Part shown: positions 1 through 47,239 of the stretch, piece after piece
Layout of the letters: every line of letters begins with the position of its first letter
Position numbering within the stretch: position 1 is the stretch's first letter
Position numbers and translations under genes: made by a program
Notes under the pieces: generated by a model
Database searches by the model: none
Seen by the model: the letters and a program-made list of their open reading frames with translations, nothing else
Told to the model about the DNA's origin: nothing
Assembly: GCA_009760855.2 (NCBI GenBank)
Contig: WPIO01000001.1
Location: 5,726,001 to 5,790,000, forward strand
Origin: Cristatella mucedo
Taxonomy: Eukaryota > Bryozoa > Phylactolaemata > Cristatellidae
Length of the DNA: 64,000 bases
Direction of reading: 5' to 3'

Positions 1-90
1 ATTTTTTCAAGAATCTTTGACAAAATAGGAAGAAGGGAAACTGGGCGATAGTTTGCAAGACCTCTGTATCTAATCCAGATGCGACCTCAG
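1..90 (-). mobile_element. LINE-A (CR1/L2-group) fragment at window edge
   Basis: This stretch closely resembles 49139-49225, inside the reverse-transcriptase part of the long LINE on the - strand at 47.5-50.6 kb. The shared features are the start with a T-run, the 'caagaatctttgacaaaa' block and the 'agtttgcaag...ctaatccag' block, all in the same order. It is therefore a second, truncated copy of that LINE family in the same orientation, cut by the window start. No reading frame of useful length survives. Confidence 0.7.
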
Positions 91-1984
91 CAGAATCGTC
101 ACACGATACACACTGGATGGCATGTATGTACAAACCTAAAACAAACCTAAAACCTAGTCTACGCTAAAGGGCTGGCCATATGGATGGCCATCCTTCCAAA
201 ACGAGGTTGCAGAAGCCGTGGCACTGCAATGTGAGTGAAAGAGGCAGCAGTCCTAAAGTCGGCCCAATCGGAATACAGTCGGTCTGGCTGTCTGTTGTAC
301 TAGTAGCTCTAATCCCACACACAACCTGGGACCCTCGACATCCCATGCATGTTCCGACAGCTCACGCTGTCTTCAGCTCTCCCTGATTGAGCCAAGCACT
401 GCAAGGCGCATAAGCAGTTGCGAACATGGAGCAGACATTCTAAAATAAAATGTAGACACAACATGATGACTGTGCCAGGGTCTTTCCGAGCCTCCTCCGG
501 CCTCTAGATGGGCACAACCGAAGCACTAGTTTTGCGAGCTTTCTGTTCGACTTATGAAATCAAGTTCTCTACATTTGCATGAGAGCACCAGGCCTTCACC
601 AATAGCCTGCTGCCGTGCACGAAAGACTTTATTCAGCTCAATTATGGCTCGCAATGGTTGAAATGATAAGCGCCTTGCTTCACTTGATCGGTGAGTAATT
701 GAATAACCTGTGCAAGGGTCCACTAGAGTACCCTTGTCAGACTTGCTTTCGAGCACAGTCTTGTCAATTCGACGAGCAGCCATAGGCTGGTGAACTCGAG
801 CCGTGGCCAGGATTAAGTCATTATGATAAAAAGAGTTACCAAAGAGAAGCAGTCATCATGGGACCACTGAGGGACGAGCAAGTCGGGTTGCTTCCTTTGC
901 CCGATGAGTCTTTTCGGGTCGGGGATGGGGGAACAGGACCCGCTGTTCTCCTTCCCTACACCAGCAGTGATGAACACTGTCCCTCTATGAGACACGAAGC
1001 AAGAGACTGCTGAAGGGAGAGAGGCAGAGAAAGACAGAGAGAGTGACAGAGAGAGAGAGAGAGAGAGAGAGACAGATAGAGACAGAGGAGCCGGTGACTG
1101 CGGCACCGACTAGAGGAATCGAGGTAGATATGAAAGCGGCCGAAAGAAGATGGATAAATGGATAAAGATTGCAAGTGGGTGACACTGCAAGCAAAGCGAA
1201 GTTGGCAGCTTATGGAGATTGTGAACTAGCACGGCTGCAATACACAAACTGCAGTTGTGTTGCTGGCGAACAGCATACGGTGCACAAAGATGGGAGAGGA
1301 AGAGACCAGGCGGCGGTAGCAGTTGACTCAGTACAGTGGCAGCACATGTGCAGCCTCCGGGAAGGGACAGGTGCACTAGGGCCGGTGGCAGCATCTGGTG
1401 TGCATGGAGTGCCATGCAGGTTCGACCTGCGATCGTGCCAGGCTCAACGAAGGCAGGCCACTTGTCGGCCAGCCGGGCCCAATCTAGGTCACGATGGAGT
1501 GGTTATTAAAGCAAATACCCTACGTCTACTGTTCTATTGTCAATTGCTAGAAAAAACACTCTTTTATTGTAACCCGAAGAAAGACATTAGCAACTAGGAA
1601 TAGCCCGAGTCCAGCTGCCTTTCCGAAGGTTTATTACAAGGTTATAACAGAGTAAGCAGGCCGGTCCTGCGATCATTCAGCACAGGGATGAAAGCACTAA
1701 CACAAGCCGCTGGGATCACGGCTGTTGTGACTGGTCTCCAGTGATTGGGGCAGGCGCCAGCTCGGCACACAGAGCAGTCATCGTATGTGTAATAAAGTCA
1801 CCACCCCCCCCCCCCCCCGTGAAGGGCTGCTGCTGCAGCCGGAGCTTTGCCAACTTCAAAAGACGCTCTATCGGAGGGCCTCTCACGCAACGCTAGGCTC
1901 GCAAGGCCACCTCTCGGCACCTCGTGGGGGCACCGATGACGACGTGCTGCCTGCCAGTCCAAACGCGAAAAGCTGAGGCCAGCC
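91..1984. other. Intergenic stretch, no gene recognised
   Basis: No reading frame here resembles a known protein, and none shows exon-like conservation. Visible content is a short GA-rich microsatellite near 1040-1085 and a poly-C run of about 16-17 bases near 1802-1817. Frames of 60-140 codons exist on both strands, but they are low-complexity or have no recognisable domain. Confidence 0.5.
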
Positions 1985-2965
1985 AGCTAACCACCAACCG
2001 CGAAAAGCAGGCACGTCGTGAACGGCACCGAAGAATCTGATCGAAGCGAGCGAGCGGAGGCGGGCCGAAATCCGCAGTATGCGATGAAGTCAGGCGAACG
2101 TCGACCGAGCCGGCGCGAAAAGGAGCGGGATGGGTGTGACAGCAGAAAGGCGGCTAGCAGGCGCAGCCCTGAGCAGGCGCCGCCGCCGCTGCGCGGGCAA
2201 CCTGTTGATTTGGACGTATGAGTCGCCGCTTGGCGAACCGCCGCGCAAAGTAGACAGGACGAAAACCACTGGAATCGGGAAAGACGCCGCGGCGCGTCGG
2301 CGGCGGCTGCGAGCCGCCCACCCGTTCGTTCATTCCTTCCTTCCAACCCACCCGAGACACTGGCGAGCGAACGCCGCAGGCGCCAACCACGCGACATCCC
2401 AGCCCGGCCGCCGCCGCCGCCTACGGCGCTCCAGCGACCCGTCCACGGGGCCGAGGCGGCGACACGGCGCACTCGGCTCAGTAGCCGCCCAGGCTGAGCA
2501 CGCCATCACGCACCGACGTCCCAGGCGTCCGCGGGAAACCGTCGTCCGGGCAGCGCCTACAGAGCCGGGGGCTGCTACGCGACAACCGGCAGAAGCCGCA
2601 CGCGCGGTGGCAGCTTACGTTTAAATATAACAGTAGGCAAGCGCAGCTCGTCGGGCCAGCTTCCTATAGAAGTGCGCAACTATCCGTGCATCGGCGAGGG
2701 CGGCCGAAGCGCTCACGTACGGGCTGACAGGTTATCAGCGTACTGCAGGCAGTACGCATCGCGGCGCGCACCGGGTGCGCTAAATCGCCGACAGATGTCG
2801 CGGGTGTTCACAAGGGGGGCACACTAGGCAAGAAAAAGGAAATAAGGGGCTCGCTATCACAATAATCGCGCCGGTTATTTCGCATGTTGTGGCTGCGAGC
2901 CGCCGCACATTTCAGCCGAGTTTCTTTCCTGCCGTCTGCTTAGTCCTAACGAAAAACCGTAAACC
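1985..2965 (+). promoter_or_regulatory. GC-rich CpG region, putative CDC5L promoter and 5' UTR
   Basis: The sequence changes abruptly from about 45-50% GC to a strongly GC-rich, CpG-rich block ending at the CDC5L start codon. Such a block immediately before the first coding exon of a housekeeping gene is the usual appearance of a CpG-type promoter plus 5' UTR in animals. No TATA box at a convincing distance was seen. Frames through this block are GC-driven and resemble no protein. The transcription start cannot be placed from sequence alone. Confidence 0.55.
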
Positions 2966-24350
<21,385 letters not shown>

Positions 24351-24423
24351 CTAAAAAGGCTTCAGCTACTGCCCGTTTAGTTTTGTCACTGCCACGCTGC
24401 AACAACTCGTTCTGCCGTCTTAC

Positions 24424-24429
24424 AATAAA
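24424..24429 (+). terminator. Polyadenylation signal AATAAA of CDC5L
   Basis: A canonical AATAAA lies 74 bp after the CDC5L stop codon and is followed by a T-rich stretch. This would give a short 3' UTR of roughly 100 bases. Confidence 0.75.
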
Positions 24430-24479
24430 GACTTTTTTGGCACGCGATGAAGGCATCTCTGTGCACTGCTGAGCTGTAC

Positions 24480-26530
24480 AGCCGTCAAGTTTGCTATCGT
24501 TTTGCTAATTCTGGTCCAACCCACGTGAGCCTATAGTTCCCTGTTTGATACCCGGAGATTCGAGACGAGCGGCAGCTTCTTATCTTACTGGTAGCTGCAG
24601 CATGGATAAACAATGAATGGAGGATGGAGGGCTATCCAATAGTATTATGGCATACAGACTGGGCCAGTAGAGTTGCCCATCTCAAGCCTCAACTTCTGCG
24701 TTTTAACTGGTCACTGGCCTTTAGTAAGTATGGTGAGAACACAATTTGTTTATAGAAGTAAACCATGCTGCAAGAGTCGTGATCAGGTGAAAGCATTTTG
24801 GCCATTCGCTTGATGGGAGTGATCTGTAAGCCGACAACGAAATCTGTCTGAGCTGACAGAATTTTGAAATTCTGTAGAATAGGATGTCAAATAAGGTTGG
24901 TAGTTGAAAGGCAAAGGTCTGTGCATCGAACCAATCTCTGGGCTTCTAAGCATGAAGTAAGGTTACCCGCAGTTGACATTCCTTTAAATATGCATGTCTA
25001 TACCTTCGTTGCTGTCCTGTGTTGGCAAGTTGGACAATAAATGTAATTGGGTCCGGTATGTTCCGGTTGCGTCACCACAGCCTTAGGTGAAGTGTAATTC
25101 TACAATGCAATGTATTCAGGCCTGTAGATCACATAGCAACCACATGTCATTTCCACTGGCATGCAAAGACTAGCAGGTTTTTTGTCAATCAGGGTGTACG
25201 TGCAAGCTGAAGCTGTGCAAATGATCCTGCTGATACGTCATACATGCCAGAGTCTTACAGTCCAGTGTTCGCACTGTTAGACAATATTTGGCAATATTCG
25301 CTTAGATAGTTTATCTGCTTGTCCAACTTCGATTATCTTGCAGATTTTCTTCGGTTTAAGCTAATAACACTGACAATTGTCAGCTAGCAGCTAACTCTTT
25401 AAAATTGAACTATTAATACAAAAAGACCAGCCTAAAAGCCAGGGGCAAGTTTAGCGTTGCACGGAAACTTGAGAAAGTCCTGCCCGCAAAATAGGCTCAG
25501 TCAGCTTACACACACCCTACTTGGCACCTGAACGGGGTTTTGGCGTCCCGTTCGACAATGATCTTGTGCTGGATAACCTCATCGATTCCGCGGTCAATTC
25601 TTTATACTTTTAGCTTAGTAGCATTTAAAAATAACGGCGTTCTTACACAAGAATGCCGCCAGTCAGGTTAGTCCAAGGATATGAGATTTCCATTCTAGAC
25701 TTCTGTAACTTTCTCCTTGCTCGTCTTCGTGCCTTGGAAGTAAGACAGCATGTACAAAACTGGGCAGCTAAGTTTGTGCATCGTGAACTCGCGGTAGCTG
25801 CCACATTGCACTACCTCTCTTCGAACTACACTGGCTCCCCAATCACCTAGAGCATCGACTTAAGAGATCATGCTGATCGATCCCCAAACTTGATGTCATG
25901 TAAAGGGAAGCTGAATGACTACTCCGCGCTGCCTGGGCATCGTCCGTGTAAATTATTCTTACGAGTGCTTACGTGCACTATAATTGCAAGTGGTATTATC
26001 TACTCAGTCGATATGCTTCCTTGGAAGCGCCTTCAAAGTGTCTTGAAACAAATTATTTCTCTTTGGGTGCTGTATAAATTTATTATTGCTATTATCTTCA
26101 CAATTCTTCTAACCCTTGATAGTTCAGTTCTAATCTAATGGAACCTAGCAAAATAACAAAGCCAGCAGGAACTGAGCCCGAGCCTCCTGGTCTTGACTAT
26201 AAGTGATACTAATTGCAAGCTTGCAGCTTTGCAACTTCTATCGCGGGACGATGCCTCGTATCTATTACTGCTGTCTGCTCACCAAACGGAAATGTCATCC
26301 GGGACTGGCTGAATTTCAATGTACTAATTTAGAGCTCCATTCGGTGGTGACGGCACAACAGAACAGCTCTTAAGGAGCCGAGTATTCTCCAGTCAGAATA
26401 TTTTGCTGTGGTGGCTCTACGAATGCAGACAAATGGCTCGATCGGATCGTTATGGACGAGCAAGCACTCAAGTTCAGCGAAAAAGAACACACGCGAACGA
26501 ATACCAGCCAATCCAAATTTCCTCAAAAAT
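24480..26530. other. Intergenic stretch between CDC5L and the hAT relic
   Basis: No gene was recognised. Apart from the L2 piece at 25640-25870, I see no repeat family in it that recurs in the window. Base composition is average, and the frames are short. Confidence 0.5.
25640..25872 (+). mobile_element. L2-like LINE fragment
   Basis: The + strand translation contains 'ISILDFCNFLLARLRALEVR' and then 'VQNWAAKFVHRELAVAATLH'. These align with '[20 protein letters not shown]' and '[20 protein letters not shown]' of the copy at 58181. It is the same family, more diverged, with no 3' tail. Confidence 0.85.
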
Positions 26531-27628
26531 GTTATAGAAGTACATGTTCCAAATGGTCACGGCAGTTGAAGGAAAATATCGACTTTTGCAAGTACACCGT
26601 CGCAATATGCGCTCTTGTTTAATGGCTGGTCAGAAGATTCAATCTACTTTGTTGGTAAGCTCCTTACCTTCATGCAATTTCGATGCGTATTTTATTAGTC
26701 ATTTGTGTAACTTGTGTTCACTAGATTTATAGGTCTCTTCGTTACCTTGCCTGGAAAAGAGGTCGGCGCTGAGCCCGAGGTTTCCCTGCTGGCCTTTTCC
26801 CATTGCTTGATAAGACAGCCTTTACAGCTGTCAACCATGTGGAGTTCATCAGTGCAACAATGCAGCGGTACAACCTGCCACCGGAATGAGGAACCTGCCT
26901 ATTTGGGTGACAATTGCTCTACAAACTCGGCAACGGCTAATCTGTTCAATCTGCCGTTGTTGGTTTGCCACGGTCATCGTCTGCATTGCACAATTTCTCT
27001 CATCGGAGTCCGAACTAGTAAGGAAATCAATGTCGAAGTTTTCCACGCTCAATGAGTCCTGCATACTTCGTCTGTCAATATCATTGCGCCCTGTCGAACG
27101 AAATGTGACTCGCTGGCTTGGAGTTACCAAAATTTTGGAGCAGTTTGAGCGATTGTTGCCCAATAATGATTATTCTAACCCCGAGCTGGCCGAATTAATC
27201 CCTACAGCCGCACAAAGAAATATCATTCGTTGGCATAAAGCGACATTGTCTGATATCAAATTGTCTGATATCAAATCTGTTACTCTCGAACTTCAAGCTC
27301 ACGATGAAGCCATCGCCGAATCACATGTCCTGTTGCCGTCACTGATTGCATCGCTTCCATCACTCGACTTCGAGAAGAACCTGGGAACTGGTGCAGATTT
27401 GTTCTCAGTCCTGCAATTGAGACAGCCATTGTCATGATCCAGATGGAAGCGGAGGTCAATTGGATTCAGATGAAGCTGCCTTGGTTCACTTCCTGTTGAA
27501 TCGAAATCCAGTGGTGATAATTCTCACGAAATGGACGATTCCAGCCTTTCGTTTGCCGAGTGCATGTTGAAGTGACAGTGTATGCAATAGGCACCCGTAT
27601 CAGTTTACGTTGATACCAAGTTTCTGCT

Positions 27629-28852
27629 TGTAATGCCGAAGGCTCGGCGGGGTAAGCTTGACCTGCCGCTTACCTAGCGACGTAGCCTATCGCCTAATGC
27701 CGTTCGGTGCGCGCCTACGCTCACTAAGCTGGCCGCCACGAAACGAGCGTTTCTGGCTCTGACCTGCTTACCGTTACTAAAGAGGGTCGCGAGTCCGCGG
27801 CGTGAATTGGAAAGCGAGACACACAGATTGGGGATTTTACTGAACTTTATTCGCAAGCGCACAAAGTCGCTTCGCGTCTAGTTCAGCTTTATCTCTACAC
27901 TCCTCGCACGCTCTCAACTGCACCAACACTCTTGCGGAGGGAATACTCCTCCACACTAAGCGCGACCCGGACCCTAAACCCTAACCGGTGAACTAGGAAT
28001 CCGTTCCCACCTGTGCCGAGGGAATACCCCAAACACGCCAACTTGCACACTCTTGCGGAGGGAATACTCCTCCACACTGAAGCGAGAACCGGAGTCTAAA
28101 CCCTACCCGGAGAACTAGAACTCGGTTTCCACCAGTGCGGCAGGAATACTCCACACACGCCAACTACGTCTAGCTCGCGCCGGAAAATCCCTATGCCGAG
28201 ACCCCGTGCTAGCGCGCACACACAAAACACGAAAGAAACACAAAATGCCAGCTCGGGCGCGATTCGACCGTATTCGGTGGGGTTCCACCGAATCCTTCTA
28301 GCGCTGTCTCGTCTTGTTCCGTCCATCGTCGGCGGACAGCCCGCCCTCCTCCCTCGCTTTCAGAGAAACGAGTGCCCGACGGCGTCGAGGCGCAGAGCCG
28401 GACCAAAGACTAAAGACACGAGGCCAAGAGCGAGCGTCGCTCGACTCTTAAATACCTAGCTGAAACAATGGGCAAGAGCTTAGTGGTATTGGGCCCGGAC
28501 ACCTTGGCCCATTACAGAAAGGAATTACTACCGTCCCCAGGCCACTGGAAGGGCACCTTCGTCCAGCTTGAATGGCGAATGGGTTCCAGACGATTCTTTC
28601 TTGGAAAGAGGGAAGGCGGGGGTTGACAGGCCAGCCAACATCTATCAGCAGCTTCCGCGAGTATCGGACCAATTCTAAAGGCCGAATCGCCGCCGCTCGT
28701 CTCAGAGCTTCCTGGCCTGCTCCTAAGCGCTTCCTCTCTAACCGCACTGACGCTCCTCTCTGGCTCACTGCTCCAGGACAAAGGGGCTCTAGCCCGCCGC
28801 CGAACAGCTCTTGTTCGCGATAAAATTCAGCCAAAGCCAGCAGGGCGCTACA
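27629..28852 (-). mobile_element. Probable solo LTR (about 1.2 kb) inserted in hAT-1
   Basis: The segment begins TGTAATGCC and ends GGCGCTACA, short inverted ends of the TG..CA type. It is flanked on both sides by TGCT (27625-27628 and 28853-28856). Removing it with one TGCT restores the hAT reading register across the join. On the - strand there is a TATA-like 'tatttaag' near 28447-28455 and an AATAAA at 27851-27846, an order fitting U3-R-U5. There is no internal coding region, so it would be a recombined solo LTR, possibly of the Ty3 class, some of which give 4-bp duplications. The class is inferred. Confidence 0.65.
27929..28165. repeat. Two tandem units of about 118 bp inside the LTR
   Basis: Each unit starts 'cactcttgcggagggaatac' and runs through 'ctaaaccct..ccgg..gaactag' to 'cacgccaact'. 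The units begin at about 27929 and 28047 and differ by scattered substitutions. They include telomere-like CCCTAAA words that are not arranged as a telomeric array. Confidence 0.8.
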
Positions 28853-29699
28853 TGCTGACGAGGTGAAGTTTTGTTGAACGGTTTTTCTCCCTGAGCAAGC
28901 AAATATTTTCTCAGAAACGTCGAAGTCTGCAACCGCAAACGTTAGAAGTTTTGATTTTCTTCAAGCAAATGAGAGATCTGCGGAATTTTTCGCTGGTAGC
29001 TGAAGTCGTGGATCACGAAGAAACGGAAGAAAAGGAGGGGAAACGATTGAAAAGAACAATATTGGAAGAATATTGAGTCACTGATGTTTGAGGCCACAGA
29101 ACAATGTATTTTGAGGTCAACATCCAACAATAGTTTTTGAAAATGTGTATCAATATACTGTATTTATTTCGACGACAACTGCAATATATTGTATTATTTG
29201 CTATGCCAATATCAATACATTAATTTCTAGCTTCGAAAATTGACAATACAATAGCAATAGTATTGTCCCGAGGACTGCTCAGTTCCACGGCACATTTCGT
29301 TTACTCACTATTCTGCAAGATACCTTTGCTTGGCTTGACCTGATTTCGCTGGTAGCACCATTGGCGCTAAGGAAGTAGGCAGCATTTGCAATATTTATCG
29401 CAAGTGCTCTTAGGGCGTTATACAAATGAATTATATTTACTAAATACTTTATCATTTGCTTTTCCAAAGGCGTCGTGACATAATCTCAGACGCTCACACC
29501 CGGCTAGATACAGTTACAGAGACACGCCCGGCGACCTCGCAGTAGCGTCTCTGCATAAATGGGGACCCCGGCGTGACATTGGCACGAAAACGGGTTGGCC
29601 GAAGCAAAACTAAAGGATCTCATAAAACGATTTTTCTAACGTCAGGATCTGCGAAGTCCCTAAAAGGCCCAACCCAATGCAGGCACTATTTTCAATACG

Positions 29700-29995
29700 A
29701 AAAACATGATTGCCCACCTAGCCATCGCTAGGGAGGTTGTGGAACAACAAATTGCCGTCTCCGTGAAAGCCCGGGAGGTAAGGTACTCGTTCTCTTCGAC
29801 TGAGGTCACGGGTTCGAATGTGACTCACGGGGACTTCGGGGACGTCCGTGAGTCAGTGACTCGCGGGTTCGAATCCCGCAGTGGGCGATCCTTTATTGCC
29901 AAGTGCAAGCAGCTGGGACAGCCTTTAGGGCTCTTCTGACGCGCTATAAATGAGGCAATTAAACTAGCTAATATTTATTTATTCTAATTCTGGAC
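29700..29995 (+). mobile_element. tRNA-derived SINE with duplicated B box
   Basis: The head has 'cgggaggtaaggtactcgtt' and two B-box-like motifs, 'cacgggttcgaatg' and 'cgcgggttcgaatccc', about 60 bp apart. After these come 'gggcgatcctttattgcc', a body and the 'agcc..tagggctcttctg' tail with 'gctataaatgaggcaattaa'. Between the B boxes lies a hairpin-forming stretch (29821-29855). Confidence 0.8.
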
Positions 29996-30394
29996 GTGCA
30001 ATGATAATTAATGTCCATTAAGAAACCATTTCTGTACGCTCGCAACTAACCTTAAGTCTTGTCAATTTACACGAGCTTGGACTACTTCGGCGGCTGCTGC
30101 TTCGCACCGGAACCAGGCTAGCGACAGTGCGGCTGTCGAGCCTAGAGGAGGGCGCGCTCTGACGCCTGACGGCTATTTAAATGCTTCGATGCTTTGCCTC
30201 GAAGCCGCACGAGCTGCATTCCAAAGCTCGGGTAGCTCAAGCCACCTAATGATTGGTTGGTGCCGGTTCAACCGAGCTGCGCGTCCTAGTGGCTGTGTTA
30301 TACACAGATGCAGCGATCGAAATGAAAGAAGAGGAGTCGCAGAGATATCGTCATAAACGTGTAGAGCGCGCTGGAATGTTTTCAACGCGAAGCC

Positions 30395-30715
30395 ATAACG
30401 CCAGTAAAGATTGCTCATTTAAAAAGAACTTAAAAACACACCTATTTAGGACAGCCTTTAGTGGGTCCCTGTGATTCGTCCTTCACGTGCTTATGCGTGC
30501 TGACACTGTGCATGCTGCTACTAACCACATTTGCATGATGACCCTGTGCACGGCACCCCTAACCGTGTTATTCATTTTTTTGTTTATCAAGCATGATATT
30601 ACTCACCAATCAATTGCATTTCCCTTTGCAGCAAATGTAAAGCGCCTAGAAAGAGATTGAGTTCTCTGAGGGCGCTTTATCAAGTGCATTATTATTATAA
30701 TTATTGCCCTCGCTC
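30395..30715 (+). mobile_element. L2-like LINE 3' end
   Basis: It contains the end of the ORF ('[18 protein letters not shown]'), the 3' UTR with 'gcttatgcgtgctgacactg', and the tail 'gcgcctagaaagagattgag' followed by a TTATTATAATTATT run. It is 5'-truncated and well preserved. Confidence 0.9.
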
Positions 30716-30799
30716 AGCCGGGTAACCTAGGCCGGTGGAAATAGCACCTCAGAACTCGGCTAGCGAATCGTAGTAGCTAATTATCAAATGCACACCAGT

Positions 30800-31018
30800 A
30801 AGCAGACACTAACCAAACGTAGCTGGTACAGTACAGCATTTGGTGGGTCTTTGTGGTTCGTCCTTCGTGTGCACGTACCTGCTTGCACTATGCCTGCTGC
30901 TTGCGGATGTTACCACCAATCATTTGGTAATACTTTCTATACAGCCTCTGTAAAGTGCCTAGGCAGAGATTCAGTTCTCTGAGGGTGCTATACAAATGTA
31001 TTATTAATAATATAATTA
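30800..31018 (+). mobile_element. L2-like LINE 3' end, second copy
   Basis: The same 3' UTR and tail as the preceding copy are present but more diverged ('gtgcctaggcagagattcag', ending 'gctatacaaatgtattatta'). Confidence 0.85.
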
Positions 31019-31791
31019 TTTTAGATTGCTCGCACCCGAAACCTCAATCGAAGCGCTTGCATGAGCTCATCCGGTCCGGTCAGGGTTCTGCCGTCTGACT
31101 CGCTTTCTCTGATTATCATTCACTTATAATACCCGAACCACAAACACTTGGGGGGGGGGGGCGGCGGGCGGAGGGTCAGATAATGACGCATGCGCTTCCT
31201 AATACACACCGTACGCGAGCAGCGAATAAACTGTGTTTGCACAGAAATAGCTCGCGCGGGCCGCAGACCTCGAGCGCCGACCGGCTTTTTTGTGCACTTT
31301 TTTGCCTACATGCGCGGCCGCAAGCGCGGACAGTCGGCATTCTACTAGAAGCATTTCCACGCAGCCGCCCATTCGAAGAGCTCGCTTTAATGTCGGCGCT
31401 AGCGAAACTGGGGTCTCGAGACAACGGTCGAGTAGAAGCGAGCACCGGTGCTGCCATTAGCATAGAGGGGGTGGGCAGACGCAGGCAGAGGCAGAGGCAG
31501 GCGGCTAGCGAGCTCAAGTCGAGCCACCTACTTGGACACTTGGCTGCGAGCTCAAGTCGCTCGCACTCAGGAGACGAACGTCGCGACGACGCGACTTTTT
31601 ATCCGGCCGAACCCTGCGGCGGAGCCAGCCATTCAGCCCGAGTGGGCGGGGTCGGAGGGTGGTCTGTCGACACGCTCGGGGGGGGGGGGGGTACGCCATA
31701 TTCTTTCCGCTTCCGTGATGTTTGAATAGGCAGGGCTTGTTGTCGGCGACAACACCCCACGCAGGAGCCGCTCCGGACGCCTTCGAAGAAA
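31019..31791 (+). promoter_or_regulatory. GC-rich 5' region of HOOK
   Basis: From about 31140 to the HOOK start codon the sequence is GC- and CpG-rich, with poly-G runs near 31150-31161 and 31678-31691. No TATA box was convincing. It contains frames on both strands that are not conserved and look composition-driven. It is interpreted as promoter plus 5' UTR; the TSS is unknown. Confidence 0.55.
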
Positions 31792-46370
<14,579 letters not shown>

Positions 46371-47239
46371 CTGAGACGGCGTGGCCTGCCGACAGCAAGC
46401 TCGAGCCAGCATTCTGTGCGATCGTGCTGCATCAGAGTTGGAACTCAAAGAGAGGCGCGCCTGCACCTGCAGCGGCTTGTTCACAGCAGCAGCAGCAGCA
46501 GGCGGCTTTCTTTCTTTCTTTTCTCACCTGGCGACAATGCCCCGCCACTCAGCTGTCTCCTCTACGAGCCGGCACGGCTGGGTGAGGGGGGAGGGACAGA
46601 GGCGAGTAGAGGCCAAACTCCCTCGGCCTAACTGGTGGCTTAGCAAGCCGCCGCATGGCTGGTGCTGTGTTGCTGCCGAAGGTCAGTTCTGCTCACTCTC
46701 GGCTCTGATTTGGACAGTGCAGAGGGGGCGCGACTATACCACTAGCATAGGTGCCAAGCAGCTGCAGCAGCAGCAGCAGCGATAGCAGCTGAGTGCTGCT
46801 ATCGCTGCTGCTGCAGCTGCCCATTGTTCTCGTTGTCCGCATACCTGTAAAGATACGATGTTTACGTCCGAACAACACGTTATTAATTTACCTGCTTTTC
46901 AAACTTGCTGAGACAAAGTGTTCGACGTAGTAATGGGAGATTTGCAGTATTTCTGCTGCTACGTTGCAAGTAGATCTGTACATTAGGTGAGTACTTGTTA
47001 GCTGACACGAGTCATGGGACATGCCATGGGGCTAACAGCACCGATAGTGTGCCGGCGGCTAGGCTCAGAATGTGGTTCTGGCTGCCGTTTTGATAACCGT
47101 TCAGGGGGTGCACTTCTGTTCATTCGTACTCGGTAAGTACCAAATCAGACTGGTAGTCACAGCTGACCGTAAGCAACTGTGTGACTGCATGTTTGCATGG
47201 TTTTGTGCCGAATGGATACTAGCTCCAGGCGGTCTGAAT
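46371..47239. other. HOOK 3' UTR and downstream sequence
   Basis: Sequence just after the HOOK stop codon is CAG/CTG-rich and GC-rich to about 46830, then average. No AATAAA was found within about 500 bp of the stop, so the 3' UTR end is unknown. No further gene was recognised. Confidence 0.4.
46757..46821 (+). repeat. CAG/CTG inverted repeat, likely hairpin in HOOK 3' UTR
   Basis: A left arm of about 32 bases and a right arm of 26 bases are exact reverse complements, except for two extra CAG units on the left. They are separated by a 5-base loop (tgagt). Both arms contain GCGATAGCAGC or its complement, so this is more than simple CAG against CTG pairing. Confidence 0.85.

Larger units (their letters stand above)
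26540..29090 (+). mobile_element. Degenerate hAT transposase (hAT-1), split by an LTR insertion
   Basis: Broken + strand frames carry hAT landmarks in order: 'LLFNGWSEDSIYFVGK' (near 26610), 'LGDNCSTNSATANLFNLPLL' and 'VCHGHRLHC' (26900-26990), 'LRPVERNVTRWLGVTKIL' (27080-27140), 'DEAALVHFLLNRNP' (27460-27500), and after an interruption the dimerisation-domain motif 'VERFFSLSKQIFSQKRRSLQ' (28870-28930). The DGW-type, DNCSTN and CHGHRL-type motifs belong to the RNase-H-fold transposase of the hAT superfamily. Multiple stops and frameshifts mean it is dead. The terminal inverted repeats were not fixed; the AT-rich stretch at 29150-29270 may belong to its 3' end. Confidence 0.85.

Noticed and set aside
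1987-2472. 161-codon - strand frame upstream of CDC5L
   Set aside because: Composition-driven frame in a CpG-rich block, Arg/Ser/Ala-rich, with no domain and no splice context.
27970-27986. Telomere-like CCCTAAACCCTAACC words
   Set aside because: Only two or three imperfect units occur, embedded in a 118-bp repeat inside the LTR; this is not an interstitial telomere array.
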